The translations under genes were made by a program, and so were the position numbers. 64,000 nucleotides of DNA from Streptomyces sp. JB150 (GTDB lineage: Bacteria > Actinomycetota > Actinomycetes > Streptomycetales > Streptomycetaceae). The first letter of the stretch is position 1. The number at the start of each line of letters is the position of its first letter. This document shows, in pieces, positions 16,782-27,857 of this stretch. The notes beneath the pieces were generated by a model. It was not told the origin of the DNA, did no database searches, and saw only the letters and a program-made list of their open reading frames with translations. The stretch is taken from assembly GCF_011193355.1 (NCBI RefSeq), contig NZ_CP049780.1:3154169-3218168 (forward strand). Reading direction: 5' to 3'.

Positions 16782-17552
16782 ATGCGAACCCTTCCCCGCG
16801 CCGGCGCCGTGTGCGCCGTCGCCGCGGCCACGCTGCTCCTGTCCCCCGCCGCCCACGCCACCCCTCCGGGAGACAACGGCACCGTCAAGATCCATGACGC
16901 GGCCACCGGCGAGGAGCTGCGCAAGAACGAGCCGCACGTCTGCACCTTCTACCTGGACGCGTTCGGTTTCGACGCGGGCCAGAAGGTCGACTGGCACATC
17001 GAGGCCTGGGCGCCGACCGCCGACGTCAAGGGCGAGACGGTGAAGTCCGGCTCGCTGACCCTGGACGCCGACGGCCACGAGCGCACGGCGGACATGACCC
17101 TCCCCGACGGCCACTACAAGCTGTTCTGGACCTTCGAGGGCAAGCACGGCGCCCCGAAGCACAAGGTGTTCTGGACGGACTGCGAGGAGGACGAGGGCGG
17201 CCAGCCCGGTACGACGCCGTCCGCCTCGCCGTCGGAGTCGACCGGTGCGTCCGAGACGCCGGGCGCGTCCCCGAGCGTGTCCGAGGGCGCCTCCGAGGGC
17301 CCGTCGGGCTCGCCCTCGGGCTCGCCGTCGGACGCCCCGTCGGGCAGCCCGTCCGAGGGCGCGACCCCGGGCGCCTCGGAGAGCGGTGCGGCCACCCCGG
17401 CCGCGTCCCCGTCCCCGCAGGGCGGCACCGAGGGTGACCTGGCCGAGACCGGCAGCAGCGCCCCGGTGGGCCTGCTGGCGGGCGTGGCCGCGGCGCTGGT
17501 GGCCGCGGGCGGCTTCCTGGTGGTCCGCCGCCGCAAGGCCCAGCAGGGCTGA
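16782..17552 (+). CDS. LAETG-anchored cell-wall surface protein
   Basis: A 256-residue exported protein. The N-terminus is a Sec signal (MRTLPRAGAVCAVAAATLLL, cleavage likely after AAHA near residue 27). A roughly 110-residue beta-rich domain follows, with two Cys (HVCTFYL and WTDCEE) that may form a disulphide. Residues 140-215 are a Ser/Pro/Gly/Glu stalk. The C-terminus has the sorting signal LAETG, a hydrophobic helix and VVRRRKAQQG. Streptomyces class E sortases cleave LAxTG motifs; no sortase gene is adjacent. An in-frame ATG at 16767 is an alternative start. Confidence 0.85.
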   Translation: MRTLPRAGAVCAVAAATLLLSPAAHATPPGDNGTVKIHDAATGEELRKNEPHVCTFYLDAFGFDAGQKVDWHIEAWAPTADVKGETVKSGSLTLDADGHERTADMTLPDGHYKLFWTFEGKHGAPKHKVFWTDCEEDEGGQPGTTPSASPSESTGASETPGASPSVSEGASEGPSGSPSGSPSDAPSGSPSEGATPGASESGAATPAASPSPQGGTEGDLAETGSSAPVGLLAGVAAALVAAGGFLVVRRRKAQQG

Positions 17553-17570
17553 CCCGGTACGGCACGAAAG

Positions 17571-17605
17571 CGGCGCCCCCACGCTCGGTGAGCGTGGGGG
17601 CGCCG
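17571..17605. terminator. Bidirectional terminator between the LAETG gene and ppc
   Basis: A perfect 16-bp inverted repeat (17571-17586 and 17590-17605) around GGT, placed between two convergent genes. There is no T tract on either side, which is common in Streptomyces terminators. Confidence 0.85.
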
Positions 17606-17624
17606 TCGTGTGCGCGGGGCGGGG

Positions 17625-20357
<2,733 letters not shown>

Positions 20358-20528
20358 AGGTGCGGCTCCTTGCAGTGTTGAAGCTCGTCTGGGAGGGGAA
20401 CCCGGACGGCGTCTCGTAAGGCGGCTTGCCGCATACGGGCCGGACATCCGGGAAGTAACAGAGCGGACCGCGCTGTCCGACCGACATCAAGGATAGGTGT
20501 CCACGTTGACGCGCAGGCTTTCGGGCTC

Positions 20529-20585
20529 TTGCCGCCGGGCAAGGCACTGCCATACTTACGACACCGTAGGTTACGGAACCGTAGG
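20529..20585 (+). promoter_or_regulatory. Desaturase promoter with tandem operator
   Basis: A promoter-like pair TTGCCG (20529-20534) and CATACT (20551-20556), 16 nt apart, is followed at once by two adjacent 15-nt copies: TTACGACACCGTAGG (20556-20570) and TTACGGAACCGTAGG (20571-20585). Each contains a TACG-N4-CGTA palindrome. The operator pair covers the expected transcription start, so a bound repressor would block initiation. The TetR gene coupled to the desaturase is the obvious candidate. Confidence 0.7.
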
Positions 20586-20646
20586 GAGCTGCCCCGGTCC
20601 CGCACCGCGGAATCCTTCTTGACCCTCGACCCCACAGGGGACGCCC

Positions 20647-21663
20647 ATGACCCCAAGCTCCGATGTGATCCACAACGCCTCGCAGTCGACCGCCGACTCC
20701 GCAGCCGCAGTGCCGTCCGCCACGCTGGGCGGTGAGAAGAAGCGGTCCGTCGAACAAATCACGCTGCTGCTCTTCATCATCGTCCCGTTCCTCGCCCTGG
20801 TCGCGGCCGTGCCGCTGGCCTGGGGCTGGGGCGTGAGCTGGCTGGATCTCGGCCTGCTGGTCTTCTTCTACTTCCTCGGCTGCCACGGCATCACGATCGG
20901 CTTCCACCGCCACTTCACCCACGGTTCGTTCAAGGCCAAGCGCCCGCTGAAGATCGCGCTGGCCATCGCCGGCTCGATGGCGGTGGAGGGCCCGCTCGTC
21001 CGCTGGGTGGCCGACCACCGCAAGCACCACAAGTTCTCCGACGCGGAGGGTGACCCGCACTCCCCGTGGCGGTACGGCGAGACCGTTCCCGCACTGATCA
21101 AGGGCCTGTGGTGGGCGCACATCGGATGGATGTTCGACGAAGAGCAGACGCCGCAGGACAAGTACGCGCCGGATCTGATCAAGGACAGGACGCTGCGCGC
21201 GATCTCCCGTCAGTTCGTGCTGTGGACGATCGTGTCGCTGGGCCTGCCCGCGCTGATCGGCGGCCTGGTGACGATGTCCTGGTGGGGCGCGTTCACCGCG
21301 TTCTTCTGGGGCTCGCTCGTGCGGGTGGCACTGCTGCACCACGTGACGTGGTCGATCAACTCGATCTGCCACGCGGTGGGCAAGCGCCCGTTCAAGTCGC
21401 GCGACCGCTCGGGCAACGTGTGGTGGCTGGCGATCCTGTCGTGCGGCGAGTCCTGGCACAACCTGCACCACGCGGACCCCACGTCGGCGCGCCACGGTGT
21501 GATGCGCGGCCAGCTGGACTCCTCGGCCCGGCTGATCCGTTGGTTCGAACAGCTCGGCTGGGCGTATGACGTGCGCTGGCCGTCACGCTCGCGTATCGAT
21601 TCCCGCCGCAACGCCGGGGAAGACGGTTCCCGGCGCCGGAAGGAGGCCGCCAAGGCGGCATGA
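20647..21663 (+). CDS. Acyl-CoA/fatty acid desaturase (delta-9 type)
   Basis: A 338-residue integral membrane di-iron desaturase that inserts a double bond into fatty acyl chains and so adjusts membrane fluidity. The three histidine boxes are present: HRHFTH near residue 90, HRKHH near 127 and HNLHH near 275. Hydrophobic pairs lie at about 38-80 and 190-235, as expected for the stearoyl-CoA desaturase fold. The ATG at 20647 is preceded by GGGGACG. The gene overlaps the downstream TetR gene by 4 nt (ATGA), and a tandem operator lies in its promoter. Confidence 0.92.
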   Translation: MTPSSDVIHNASQSTADSAAAVPSATLGGEKKRSVEQITLLLFIIVPFLALVAAVPLAWGWGVSWLDLGLLVFFYFLGCHGITIGFHRHFTHGSFKAKRPLKIALAIAGSMAVEGPLVRWVADHRKHHKFSDAEGDPHSPWRYGETVPALIKGLWWAHIGWMFDEEQTPQDKYAPDLIKDRTLRAISRQFVLWTIVSLGLPALIGGLVTMSWWGAFTAFFWGSLVRVALLHHVTWSINSICHAVGKRPFKSRDRSGNVWWLAILSCGESWHNLHHADPTSARHGVMRGQLDSSARLIRWFEQLGWAYDVRWPSRSRIDSRRNAGEDGSRRRKEAAKAA

Positions 21664-22337
21664 TGGACGCCGTGGCGACCGACTCCAGCAGTACCTCGAA
21701 CAGTGACAAGCCGCGGCGCGCGCGCCGTACCCGAATGACCGGTGCGGAGCGACGCCAGCAGCTGCTGGAGATCGGTCGCACCCTCTTCGCCGCGAAGGGC
21801 TTCGAGGGCACGTCGGTGGAGGAGATCGCCGCGAAGGCGGGGGTCTCGAAGCCGGTGGTGTACGAGCACTTCGGCGGCAAGGAAGGGCTGTACGCGGTCG
21901 TCGTGGACCGCGAGATGCGGCGCCTGTTGGACATGGTGACCGGCTCGCTGACCGCCGGACACCCCCGCGAACTGCTGGAACAGGCGGCGTTCGCGCTGCT
22001 GGACTACATCGAGGAGTACACGGACGGCTTCCGGATCCTCGTCCGCGACTCCCCCATCCCCCAGTCCACGGGCTCCTTCGCCTCGCTGATCTCGGACATC
22101 GCCACGCAGGTGGAGGACATCCTCGGCAAGGAGTTCAAGAGCCGCGGCTTCGACCCGAAGCTGGCGCCGCTGTACGCCCAGGCCCTGGTCGGGATGGTCG
22201 CCCTGACCGGCCAGTGGTGGCTGGAGGTCCGCCGCCCGAAGAAGGCGGAGGTCGCGGCCCACCTGGTGAACCTCGCCTGGCACGGCCTGGACGGCCTGGA
22301 GCCCAAGCCGCGGTTGATCGGGCACCGCAAGAGCTGA
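21660..22337 (+). CDS. TetR family regulator, coupled to the desaturase
   Basis: A 225-residue repressor. The N-terminal HTH is clear: RTLFAAKGFEGTSVEEIAAK, then AGVSKPVVYEHFGGKEGLY, with recognition-helix residues near 60-70. The C-terminal ligand domain is alpha-helical and ends with a basic tail. Its ATG overlaps the desaturase stop, so the two are translationally coupled. By analogy with other desaturase-linked TetR proteins it probably senses acyl-CoA and controls the tandem TACG-N4-CGTA operator upstream; this is inference. Confidence 0.88.
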   Translation: MMDAVATDSSSTSNSDKPRRARRTRMTGAERRQQLLEIGRTLFAAKGFEGTSVEEIAAKAGVSKPVVYEHFGGKEGLYAVVVDREMRRLLDMVTGSLTAGHPRELLEQAAFALLDYIEEYTDGFRILVRDSPIPQSTGSFASLISDIATQVEDILGKEFKSRGFDPKLAPLYAQALVGMVALTGQWWLEVRRPKKAEVAAHLVNLAWHGLDGLEPKPRLIGHRKS

Positions 22338-22348
22338 GCGCAGCGACC

Positions 22349-22364
22349 ACAAGGTTAATCTTGT
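22349..22364. promoter_or_regulatory. Operator-like palindrome upstream of the toxin-antitoxin genes
   Basis: ACAAGGTTAATCTTGT is a 16-nt inverted repeat (ACAAG...CTTGT arms with a near-symmetric AT-rich centre), 14 nt before the antitoxin start. Antitoxins of this class usually autorepress from such sites. Confidence 0.5.
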
Positions 22365-22378
22365 GGCACCGTGTGCAC

Positions 22379-22629
22379 ATGACCGAGATCACGATCAGCG
22401 CGGCCCGTTCCCAGCTCGGCGACCTGGTCCGCCGCGCGGCCCACAGCCGCGAGACCATCGCCATCACCGACCACGGCCACGTGGCCGCACTGCTGGTGTC
22501 TCCTCAGGGATAGAGGATCTCGAGGACGCCCTGGCGGTCGCCGACTATGAGCGACGCAAGGCCGAGGGCAAGATCGGCGAAGGCATCCCGCACGAGGAAG
22601 TCGGGCGCGTCCTGGGGCTGCGCCCGTGA
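22379..22629 (+). pseudogene. Phd/YefM-type antitoxin, frameshifted
   Basis: The first 44 codons encode MTEITISAARSQLGDLVRRA and an AITDHGHVAALLVSPQ segment, the DNA-binding half of a Phd/YefM-like antitoxin, but the frame stops at 22511-22513. The missing second half (IEDLEDALAVADYERRK and the C-terminal toxin-binding part) continues in the next frame to 22629. The break lies in CAGGGATAG at about 22507-22512, where one base seems to have been lost. The second half overlaps the toxin start by GTGA. It could be a true mutation, a sequencing error or recoding. Confidence 0.75.
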
Positions 22630-22877
22630 CCTACCGCATCGTCTGGGAGCCGGAGGCCACGAACGCGGCCGTGCGGTTCCTCAAAGACGACCCGTCACGG
22701 CTCGCCGCCGTTTACGAAGCCGTCGACGGACTCGCCGAGCACCCCCGCCCCGCCAACTCCGTCGCCTACGGCCCCGGTATCCGGCGCCTCCGGGTCGGCG
22801 ACTACCGAGTCCTGTACGTCATCGACGACGGCACGATCCACATCCTGGCCACCCACCTGGGCCGCAGACCCCGATGA
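22626..22877 (+). CDS. RelE/ParE family toxin
   Basis: An 83-residue RelE-fold protein: YRIVWEPEATNAAVRFLKDD at the N-terminus and VGDYRVLYVIDDGTIHILATHLGRR at the C-terminus, the last containing the Arg/Tyr cluster that serves catalysis in RelE mRNA interferases. It is intact while the antitoxin frame before it is broken. Its GTG start overlaps the antitoxin stop (GTGA). It ends 4 nt before the convergent tam gene. Confidence 0.85.
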   Translation: MTYRIVWEPEATNAAVRFLKDDPSRLAAVYEAVDGLAEHPRPANSVAYGPGIRRLRVGDYRVLYVIDDGTIHILATHLGRRPR

Positions 22878-22881
22878 GGGC

Positions 22882-23673
22882 TCACCTGCCACGCCGTGCC
22901 ACCGCGAACACCCGGCGGAACGGGAACGGCGTGCCGTGCCGGGTCGGCGGGTACGCCTCGCGCAGGGCGTCGCGGTAGGCGCGTACGACATCCTCCCGGG
23001 CCTCGGGATCGTCGGCGAGGGCCGTGAGCACCGGGCGCAGGGCCGTGCCCTTCACCCAGTCCAGGACCGGGTCCTCGCCCTTGAGGAGATGGACGTACGT
23101 CGTCTCCCAGACGTCGGTCTCACAGCCGAGGTCCGTCAGGCGGCTCAGGTAGTCCACCGGCGTGAGGACGGCGTTCTCGTGCCGCACGACCCCGGCGAGG
23201 CCGTGGCGCTGGGCCGTCTCCCGCAGCAGCCGGTGGCTGGGGGCGTCGAAGTTGCCGGGGACCTGGAAGGCGAGGGTGCCGCCGGGGGTGAGGGCGGCGA
23301 TCCAGTCGGGGAAGCGGTCGGCGTGACCGGGGATCCACTGGAGGGTGGCGTTGCTGATGATCAGGTGGTGCGGTCCGGCGGGCGTCCAGGTGCGGACGTC
23401 GGCCGCGCGGAAGTCCAGGCGGCCGCCGCCCGGGGTGGGCCCACCGGTGGCCCGGGCGAGCATCTCGGGCGAGTTGTCGTAGCCCGTGACACGGGCGGTG
23501 GGCCAGCGCTGCGCGAGGAGGGCCGTCAGGGTGCCGGGGCCGCAGCCGAGGTCGGCGATGCGGGGCGGTCCGGCGGAAAGGTCCGGGACGCGGGCCAGGA
23601 GGTCGGCGAAGGGGCGGGCGCGAGGGCCGGCGTGACGCAGGTACTGCGCGGGGTCCCAGGTCGGATCAGCCAT
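22882..23673 (-). CDS. tam: Trans-aconitate 2-methyltransferase
   Basis: A 263-residue SAM-dependent methyltransferase that methylates trans-aconitate, a toxic by-product of the aconitase reaction. The SAM-binding motif I, IADLGCGPGTLTALLA, is near residue 40, followed by motif II VTGYDNSPEML and LIISNATLQWIPG. The N-terminus (WDPAQYLRHAGPRARPFADL) matches E. coli Tam. The ATG at 23673 fits homologue length; the longer reading would cross the operator. It is divergent from the MarR-type tamR, with a perfect 18-nt palindrome between, as published for the Streptomyces TamR system. Confidence 0.93.
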   Translation of the reverse strand: MADPTWDPAQYLRHAGPRARPFADLLARVPDLSAGPPRIADLGCGPGTLTALLAQRWPTARVTGYDNSPEMLARATGGPTPGGGRLDFRAADVRTWTPAGPHHLIISNATLQWIPGHADRFPDWIAALTPGGTLAFQVPGNFDAPSHRLLRETAQRHGLAGVVRHENAVLTPVDYLSRLTDLGCETDVWETTYVHLLKGEDPVLDWVKGTALRPVLTALADDPEAREDVVRAYRDALREAYPPTRHGTPFPFRRVFAVARRGR

Positions 23674-23695
23674 GACGGCAGCGTGACAAGCCAGG

Positions 23696-23713
23696 TCTCT
23701 TGACGTCAAGAGA
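23696..23713. promoter_or_regulatory. TamR operator
   Basis: A perfect 18-nt palindrome, TCTCTTGACGTCAAGAGA, lies between the divergent tam and tamR starts. Its position and sequence agree with the described TamR binding site in Streptomyces coelicolor, from which trans-aconitate and related ligands release the protein. Confidence 0.9.
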
Positions 23714-23746
23714 CTTCACGTCGACACAACCACTACACTGATCGCC

Positions 23747-24244
23747 ATGGAGGACGAGGTCGATCGGCTGGTCGCGGCGTGGCGCCGGGAGCGCCCGGAC
23801 CTCGACGTGGAACCACTCGAGGTGCTCAGCCGGGTGAGCAGGCTCGCCCGGCATCTGGACCGCGCCCGTCGGCTGGCCTTCTCCGAGCACAGCCTGGAGC
23901 CCTGGGAGTTCGACGTGCTGACCGCGCTGCGGCGCGCGGGCACGCCCTACCAGCTCTCCCCCGGTCAGCTGCTGACGCAGACCCTGGTGACGTCCGGGAC
24001 GATGACCAACCGGATCGACCGGCTCGCCAAGAAGGGCCTGGTGGAGCGGCTGCCCGACCCCAGCGACCGGCGCGGGGTGCTGGTCCGCCTCACCGACGAG
24101 GGCCGCGACCGCGCCGACCAGGCGCTGGCCGGGCTGCTGGACCAGGAGCGCGCCATCCTCGCCGAGCTGTCCCGCGCCCAGCGCGGGGAACTGGCCGCCC
24201 TGCTACGCCAGCTGACCGCCCCGTTCGACAACATCCCCGGTTAG
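23747..24244 (+). CDS. tamR: MarR family regulator TamR
   Basis: A 165-residue winged-helix protein of the UrtR/TamR branch, recognised by its extended N-terminal helix (DRLVAAWRRERPDL) before the MarR core. The wing and recognition helix are visible in LVTSGTMTNRIDRLAKKGLV and DPSDRRGVLVRLTDEGR. In S. coelicolor TamR represses tam and some TCA-cycle genes and responds to trans-aconitate and citrate-type ligands. The divergent operator at 23696-23713 supports the same role here. Its 3' end overlaps the convergent LuxR gene by about 42 nt. Confidence 0.92.
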   Translation: MEDEVDRLVAAWRRERPDLDVEPLEVLSRVSRLARHLDRARRLAFSEHSLEPWEFDVLTALRRAGTPYQLSPGQLLTQTLVTSGTMTNRIDRLAKKGLVERLPDPSDRRGVLVRLTDEGRDRADQALAGLLDQERAILAELSRAQRGELAALLRQLTAPFDNIPG

Positions 24245-24988
24245 GTCGGCCGGCCCCACCCCGGCCCGCCGGGCGAGCGCGACGGCGGCGAGCGTGGAGT
24301 GCACCCCCAGCTTGCCCAGCACGTTCTGCATGTGCGTACGCACCGTGTGCGGGCTGAGGAACAGCCGCTCGGCCACCGCCTTGCGGCCGAGCCCCGCCAC
24401 CATGCAGCGCAGCACCTCCCGCTCGCGCGGGGTCAGCGACTCCACCAGCCGCTCGCTCTCGGTGCGGTGCCGGCGCGCGGCGGTCAGCTCGCGCAGCACG
24501 CCGGTGAGCAGTGCGGGCGGCAGATGCGTCTCGTCCCGCAGCACCCCGCGGATCACGGTGAGCAGCCGGGACAGGGAGCAGTCCTTCGCGACCCACCCGG
24601 AGGCGCCCGCCTGCAGCGCGAGGGCCGCCCGGCGCGGGTCGTCCTTCTCCGCGAGGACCACGATCCGCACTCCGGGGTGTGCCGAGCGCACGCTGGTGAC
24701 CAGGGAGATCCCGTCGACGGCGCCGTCCTCGCCGCTCTCGCGCGGCGCGGGTACGGCGGCCACCGCGGGCCGGGGCAGCGGCGCGGCCAGGCCCCCGCCG
24801 AGGTCGGCGTCCACGAGCAGGACGTCGAACCGCCGGCCCTCGGCCGCCGCGCGTTCCAGGCTGCGCAGCGCGGCCGGGCCGCTGCCCGCCGCGGACACGT
24901 CGACGTCGGGTTCGGCGGCCAGGGCGGCCGCCAGCGACTCGGCGAAGATGCGGTGGTCGTCGACGACCAGGACTCGGATGCGAACCAC
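24203..24988 (-). CDS. LuxR/NarL-family response regulator-like protein (orphan)
   Basis: A 261-residue regulator. Residues 1-135 form a receiver-like domain: VLVVDDHRIFAESLAAAL with the acidic pair, then LLVDADLGGG where the phosphoacceptor Asp would lie. A glycine/proline-rich insertion (about 65-85) is unusual. The C-terminal LuxR HTH (about 185-245) reads LTPREREVLRCMVAGLGRK and LFLSPHTVRTHMQNVLGKLG. No kinase is adjacent. The GTG at 24988 begins VVRIRVLVVDDH. The gene overlaps tamR tail to tail by about 42 nt. Confidence 0.85.
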   Translation of the reverse strand: MVRIRVLVVDDHRIFAESLAAALAAEPDVDVSAAGSGPAALRSLERAAAEGRRFDVLLVDADLGGGLAAPLPRPAVAAVPAPRESGEDGAVDGISLVTSVRSAHPGVRIVVLAEKDDPRRAALALQAGASGWVAKDCSLSRLLTVIRGVLRDETHLPPALLTGVLRELTAARRHRTESERLVESLTPREREVLRCMVAGLGRKAVAERLFLSPHTVRTHMQNVLGKLGVHSTLAAVALARRAGVGPADLTGDVVERGGQLA

Positions 24989-25249
24989 TGATACCCCCAC
25001 TGGTCCGGACAAACCCGGAACACGAAGAACCGGCGCGGGTACGGCGCCCGGGCGGTGTGGCGACCACGACCGCACGGCCACCGCCGTGCCATGACTGCTA
25101 CCCCCGCCGCGAGCGCCGTACCCGACTTTGTCTCGCCCCCTGAAACAGCACCGGCCCCCACCGGTGCCAGTTCCTCAGAGTACGGGCGGGTGGCCGCGGC
25201 GGAAGGTTATTTGCAGAACTGGCAGTCTGCCGCGTTTATGGTGAGCCGC

Positions 25250-25735
25250 ATGTTTCGTCTGGAGACAGAAGTCGACAAGGCCCGGCGCGATCTTCTCCGT
25301 TCGCGGCTGCGCGACACCAACTCCGCGGCCTCGCCGGTGCTGGCGGCGCTGAGAGGCACGCCGGGGGCGCGCGAAGTGCCGTTGCACGTCTGGGCGTCGG
25401 ACGAGACGGGCGAACTGGCGGGCGGGCTGGTCGGCCACACCTGGGCGACCTGGCTGCACGTGACGTACCTGTGGGTCGACGCGCCGCACCGGGGCGCCGG
25501 TCTGGGCGGCCGGCTGCTGGCCGAGGCGGAGCGCGTCGCCCGCGACGAACGCGGCTGCGGGGCCGCGCGGTTGGAGACCTGGGACTTCCAGGCGCCCGGC
25601 TTCTACGAGAAGCGGGGATACGAGGTGGTGTGCGTGATCCCCGACTATCCGCCGGGGATCACCGAGTACACCCTGGTGAAGAGGTTCTGGACGAACCGGT
25701 TCGAGAGAAACCCGCTCCGGGCGGGGCGGGGCTAG
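25250..25735 (+). CDS. GNAT family N-acetyltransferase
   Basis: A 161-residue acetyltransferase. The acetyl-CoA pyrophosphate-binding segment is LWVDAPHRGAGLGGRLLAEAE, and the C-terminal QAPGFYEKRGYEVV is typical of GNAT proteins. TTGCAG (25211-25216) and TTTATG (25235-25240), 18 nt apart, would place transcription initiation at or just before the ATG at 25250, so the mRNA may be leaderless; in-frame ATGs at 25238 and 25091 are alternatives. Its stop codon shares the CTAG at 25732-25735 with the convergent galK stop. Confidence 0.82.
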   Translation: MFRLETEVDKARRDLLRSRLRDTNSAASPVLAALRGTPGAREVPLHVWASDETGELAGGLVGHTWATWLHVTYLWVDAPHRGAGLGGRLLAEAERVARDERGCGAARLETWDFQAPGFYEKRGYEVVCVIPDYPPGITEYTLVKRFWTNRFERNPLRAGRG

Positions 25736-26892
25736 CCGATCCGCCGCGCCCCCGGTGACGGCACCGCCTCGAACACCCGCGGCGCGGTGAAGCCGGCCGC
25801 GGCGAAGGCCTCCTCGACGGCCTTGGTGACCGTGTCGACGTCGGCCGCCTCGGTGAGGACGATCGCCGAGCCGCCGAAGCCGCCGCCGGTCATCCGGGCG
25901 CCCAGCGCGCCCGCCGCGAGCGCGGTGTCCACGACCAGGTCCAGCTCCGGGCAGGAAATCCGGAAGTCGTCGCGCAGCGAGGCGTGGCCCTCGGTGAGGA
26001 CCGGGCCGATCGCCCGGGTGTCGCCGGACTCCAGCAGGGCGACGACCCGCTCGACCCGCTCGTCCTCGGTCACCACGTGCCGGACCAGGCGGCGCACCTC
26101 CTCGTCGTCGCCGAGCCGCTCCAGCGCCGCGTCGAGTTCCGCGTACGGGACGTCGCGCAGGGCGTCCACGCCGAGCAGTGCGGCGCCCTTCTCGCAGCCG
26201 GCGCGGCGCTTGCCGTACTCGCCGGTGGAGTGCTCGTGCTTGACCCGGGTGTCGACCACCAGCAGGCGCATGCCCTCGGCGGCGAGGTCGAAGGGGATCT
26301 GCTTCTGCGACAGGTCGCGGGTGTCGAGGAAGAGGGCGTGGCCGTCGGTGCAGCAGGCGGAGGCGGTCTGGTCCATGATGCCGACGGGGGCGCCGACGTA
26401 GACGTTCTCGGCGCGCTGGCACAGGCGGGCCAGCTGCCAGCCCTTCAGGCCCAGCTCGTACAGGTCGTTCAGGGCGAGGGCGACGACGACCTCCAGGGCG
26501 GCCGACGAGGACAGGCCGGCGCCCGCGGGGACGGTGGAGGCGAGGTGGATGTCGGCGCCGGTCACCGGGTGCCCGGCCTCGCGCAGCGCCCAGACGACGC
26601 CCGCGGGGTAGGCGGTCCAGCCCTTGTCCGTCTCCGGTGCGAGGTCGTCCAGGCGCAGCTGTGTGACGCCGCCCTCGACGTCGGCGGAGTGCAGCCGCAG
26701 CAGGCCGTCGGTGCGCCGGGCGACGGCGGCGACGGCGGTGTGGGGCAGCGCGAAGGGCATCACGAAGCCGTCGTTGTAGTCGGTGTGCTCACCGATGAGA
26801 TTGACGCGGCCCGGCGCCGCCCAGACGCCCTCGGGTTCGGCCCCGTACAGCCGGACGAAGTCGTCCCGCACCTGCTGTGCGCCCACGCTCAC
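25732..26892 (-). CDS. galK: Galactokinase
   Basis: A 386-residue GHMP kinase that phosphorylates galactose at C1 (Leloir pathway). Motif 1 is [20 protein letters not shown], carrying the sugar-binding GEHTDY. The phosphate-binding loop is [14 protein letters not shown] and motif 3 is [14 protein letters not shown]. It is the last gene of galT-galE-galK. The GTG at 26892 overlaps the galE stop (GTGA); a GTG at 26886 is better spaced from AAGGGAG and cannot be excluded. Confidence 0.95.
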   Translation of the reverse strand: MSVGAQQVRDDFVRLYGAEPEGVWAAPGRVNLIGEHTDYNDGFVMPFALPHTAVAAVARRTDGLLRLHSADVEGGVTQLRLDDLAPETDKGWTAYPAGVVWALREAGHPVTGADIHLASTVPAGAGLSSSAALEVVVALALNDLYELGLKGWQLARLCQRAENVYVGAPVGIMDQTASACCTDGHALFLDTRDLSQKQIPFDLAAEGMRLLVVDTRVKHEHSTGEYGKRRAGCEKGAALLGVDALRDVPYAELDAALERLGDDEEVRRLVRHVVTEDERVERVVALLESGDTRAIGPVLTEGHASLRDDFRISCPELDLVVDTALAAGALGARMTGGGFGGSAIVLTEAADVDTVTKAVEEAFAAAGFTAPRVFEAVPSPGARRIG

Positions 26893-27857
26893 TGCTCCCT
26901 TGCGATGTACTGCGCGAACTCCCACGCGTCCGCGACGATGCCCGCGAGGTCCGCGCGGGTCGGGTTCCAGCCCAGCTTCTCGCGGGCGGTGGCGGCGGAG
27001 GCCACCAGGACCGCGGGGTCGCCGCCGCGGCGCGGGGCGGTCACCTCGGGGATGGGGTGGCCGGTGACCCGGCGGGCGGTCTCGATGACCTCGCGGACGG
27101 AGAAGCCGTTGCCGTTGCCGAGGTTGCAGATCAGGTGCTCGCCGGGCGCGGTGGCCTTCAGGGCCAGCAGGTGGGCCTCGGCGAGGTCCGCGACGTGGAT
27201 GTAGTCGCGGATGCAGGTGCCGTCCGGGGTGGGGTAGTCGTCGCCGTAGACGGAGATGGCGTCGCGGCGGCCCTGGGCGACCTGGAGGACGAGCGGGATG
27301 AGGTGGGACTCGGGGTCGTGGCGCTCGCCGCAGGTGCCGTAGGCGCCGGCCACGTTGAAGTAGCGCAGCGAGACGGCGCCGAGGCCGTGGGCCCTGGCCT
27401 CGCCGGTGATCATGTGGTCGACGGCGAGCTTGGAGGCGCCGTAGGGGGAGGTGGGGGCGGTCGGGTCGGTCTCGGTGATGGGCGTGCTGACGGGCTCGCC
27501 GTAGGTGGCGGCGGTGGAGGAGAAGACGAGCTTGCGCACGCCGGCCTCGCGCATCGCGGCGAGCAGCGCCATGGTGCCGCCGACGTTGTTGTCCCAGTAC
27601 TTCTCCGGCTTGACCACCGACTCGCCGACCTGGGAGAAGGCGGCGAAGTGCAGCACGGCGTCGTAGGAGGAGTCGAGCCACTTGGCGGCGTCGCGGATGT
27701 CGCCCTCGATGAACGCGGCCCCGGCGGGGACGCCCTCGCGGAAGCCGGTGGAGAGGTTGTCCAGGACGGTGACCTCGGCGCCCGCCTCCAGCAGATGCCG
27801 GGCGACCACGCTGCCGACGTATCCCGCGCCTCCCGTGACCAGGTACCTACCACTCAT
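26889..27857 (-). CDS. galE: UDP-glucose 4-epimerase
   Basis: A 322-residue NAD-dependent epimerase interconverting UDP-galactose and UDP-glucose. It opens with the NAD-binding [20 protein letters not shown], has the catalytic Ser/Tyr/Lys set in SSTAATYG and SPYGASKL, and LRYFNVAGA downstream. The ATG at 27857 overlaps the galT stop by 1 nt (TGATG); an in-frame TTG lies just upstream. It is the second gene of the galactose operon. Confidence 0.95.
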   Translation of the reverse strand: MSGRYLVTGGAGYVGSVVARHLLEAGAEVTVLDNLSTGFREGVPAGAAFIEGDIRDAAKWLDSSYDAVLHFAAFSQVGESVVKPEKYWDNNVGGTMALLAAMREAGVRKLVFSSTAATYGEPVSTPITETDPTAPTSPYGASKLAVDHMITGEARAHGLGAVSLRYFNVAGAYGTCGERHDPESHLIPLVLQVAQGRRDAISVYGDDYPTPDGTCIRDYIHVADLAEAHLLALKATAPGEHLICNLGNGNGFSVREVIETARRVTGHPIPEVTAPRRGGDPAVLVASAATAREKLGWNPTRADLAGIVADAWEFAQYIAREQ

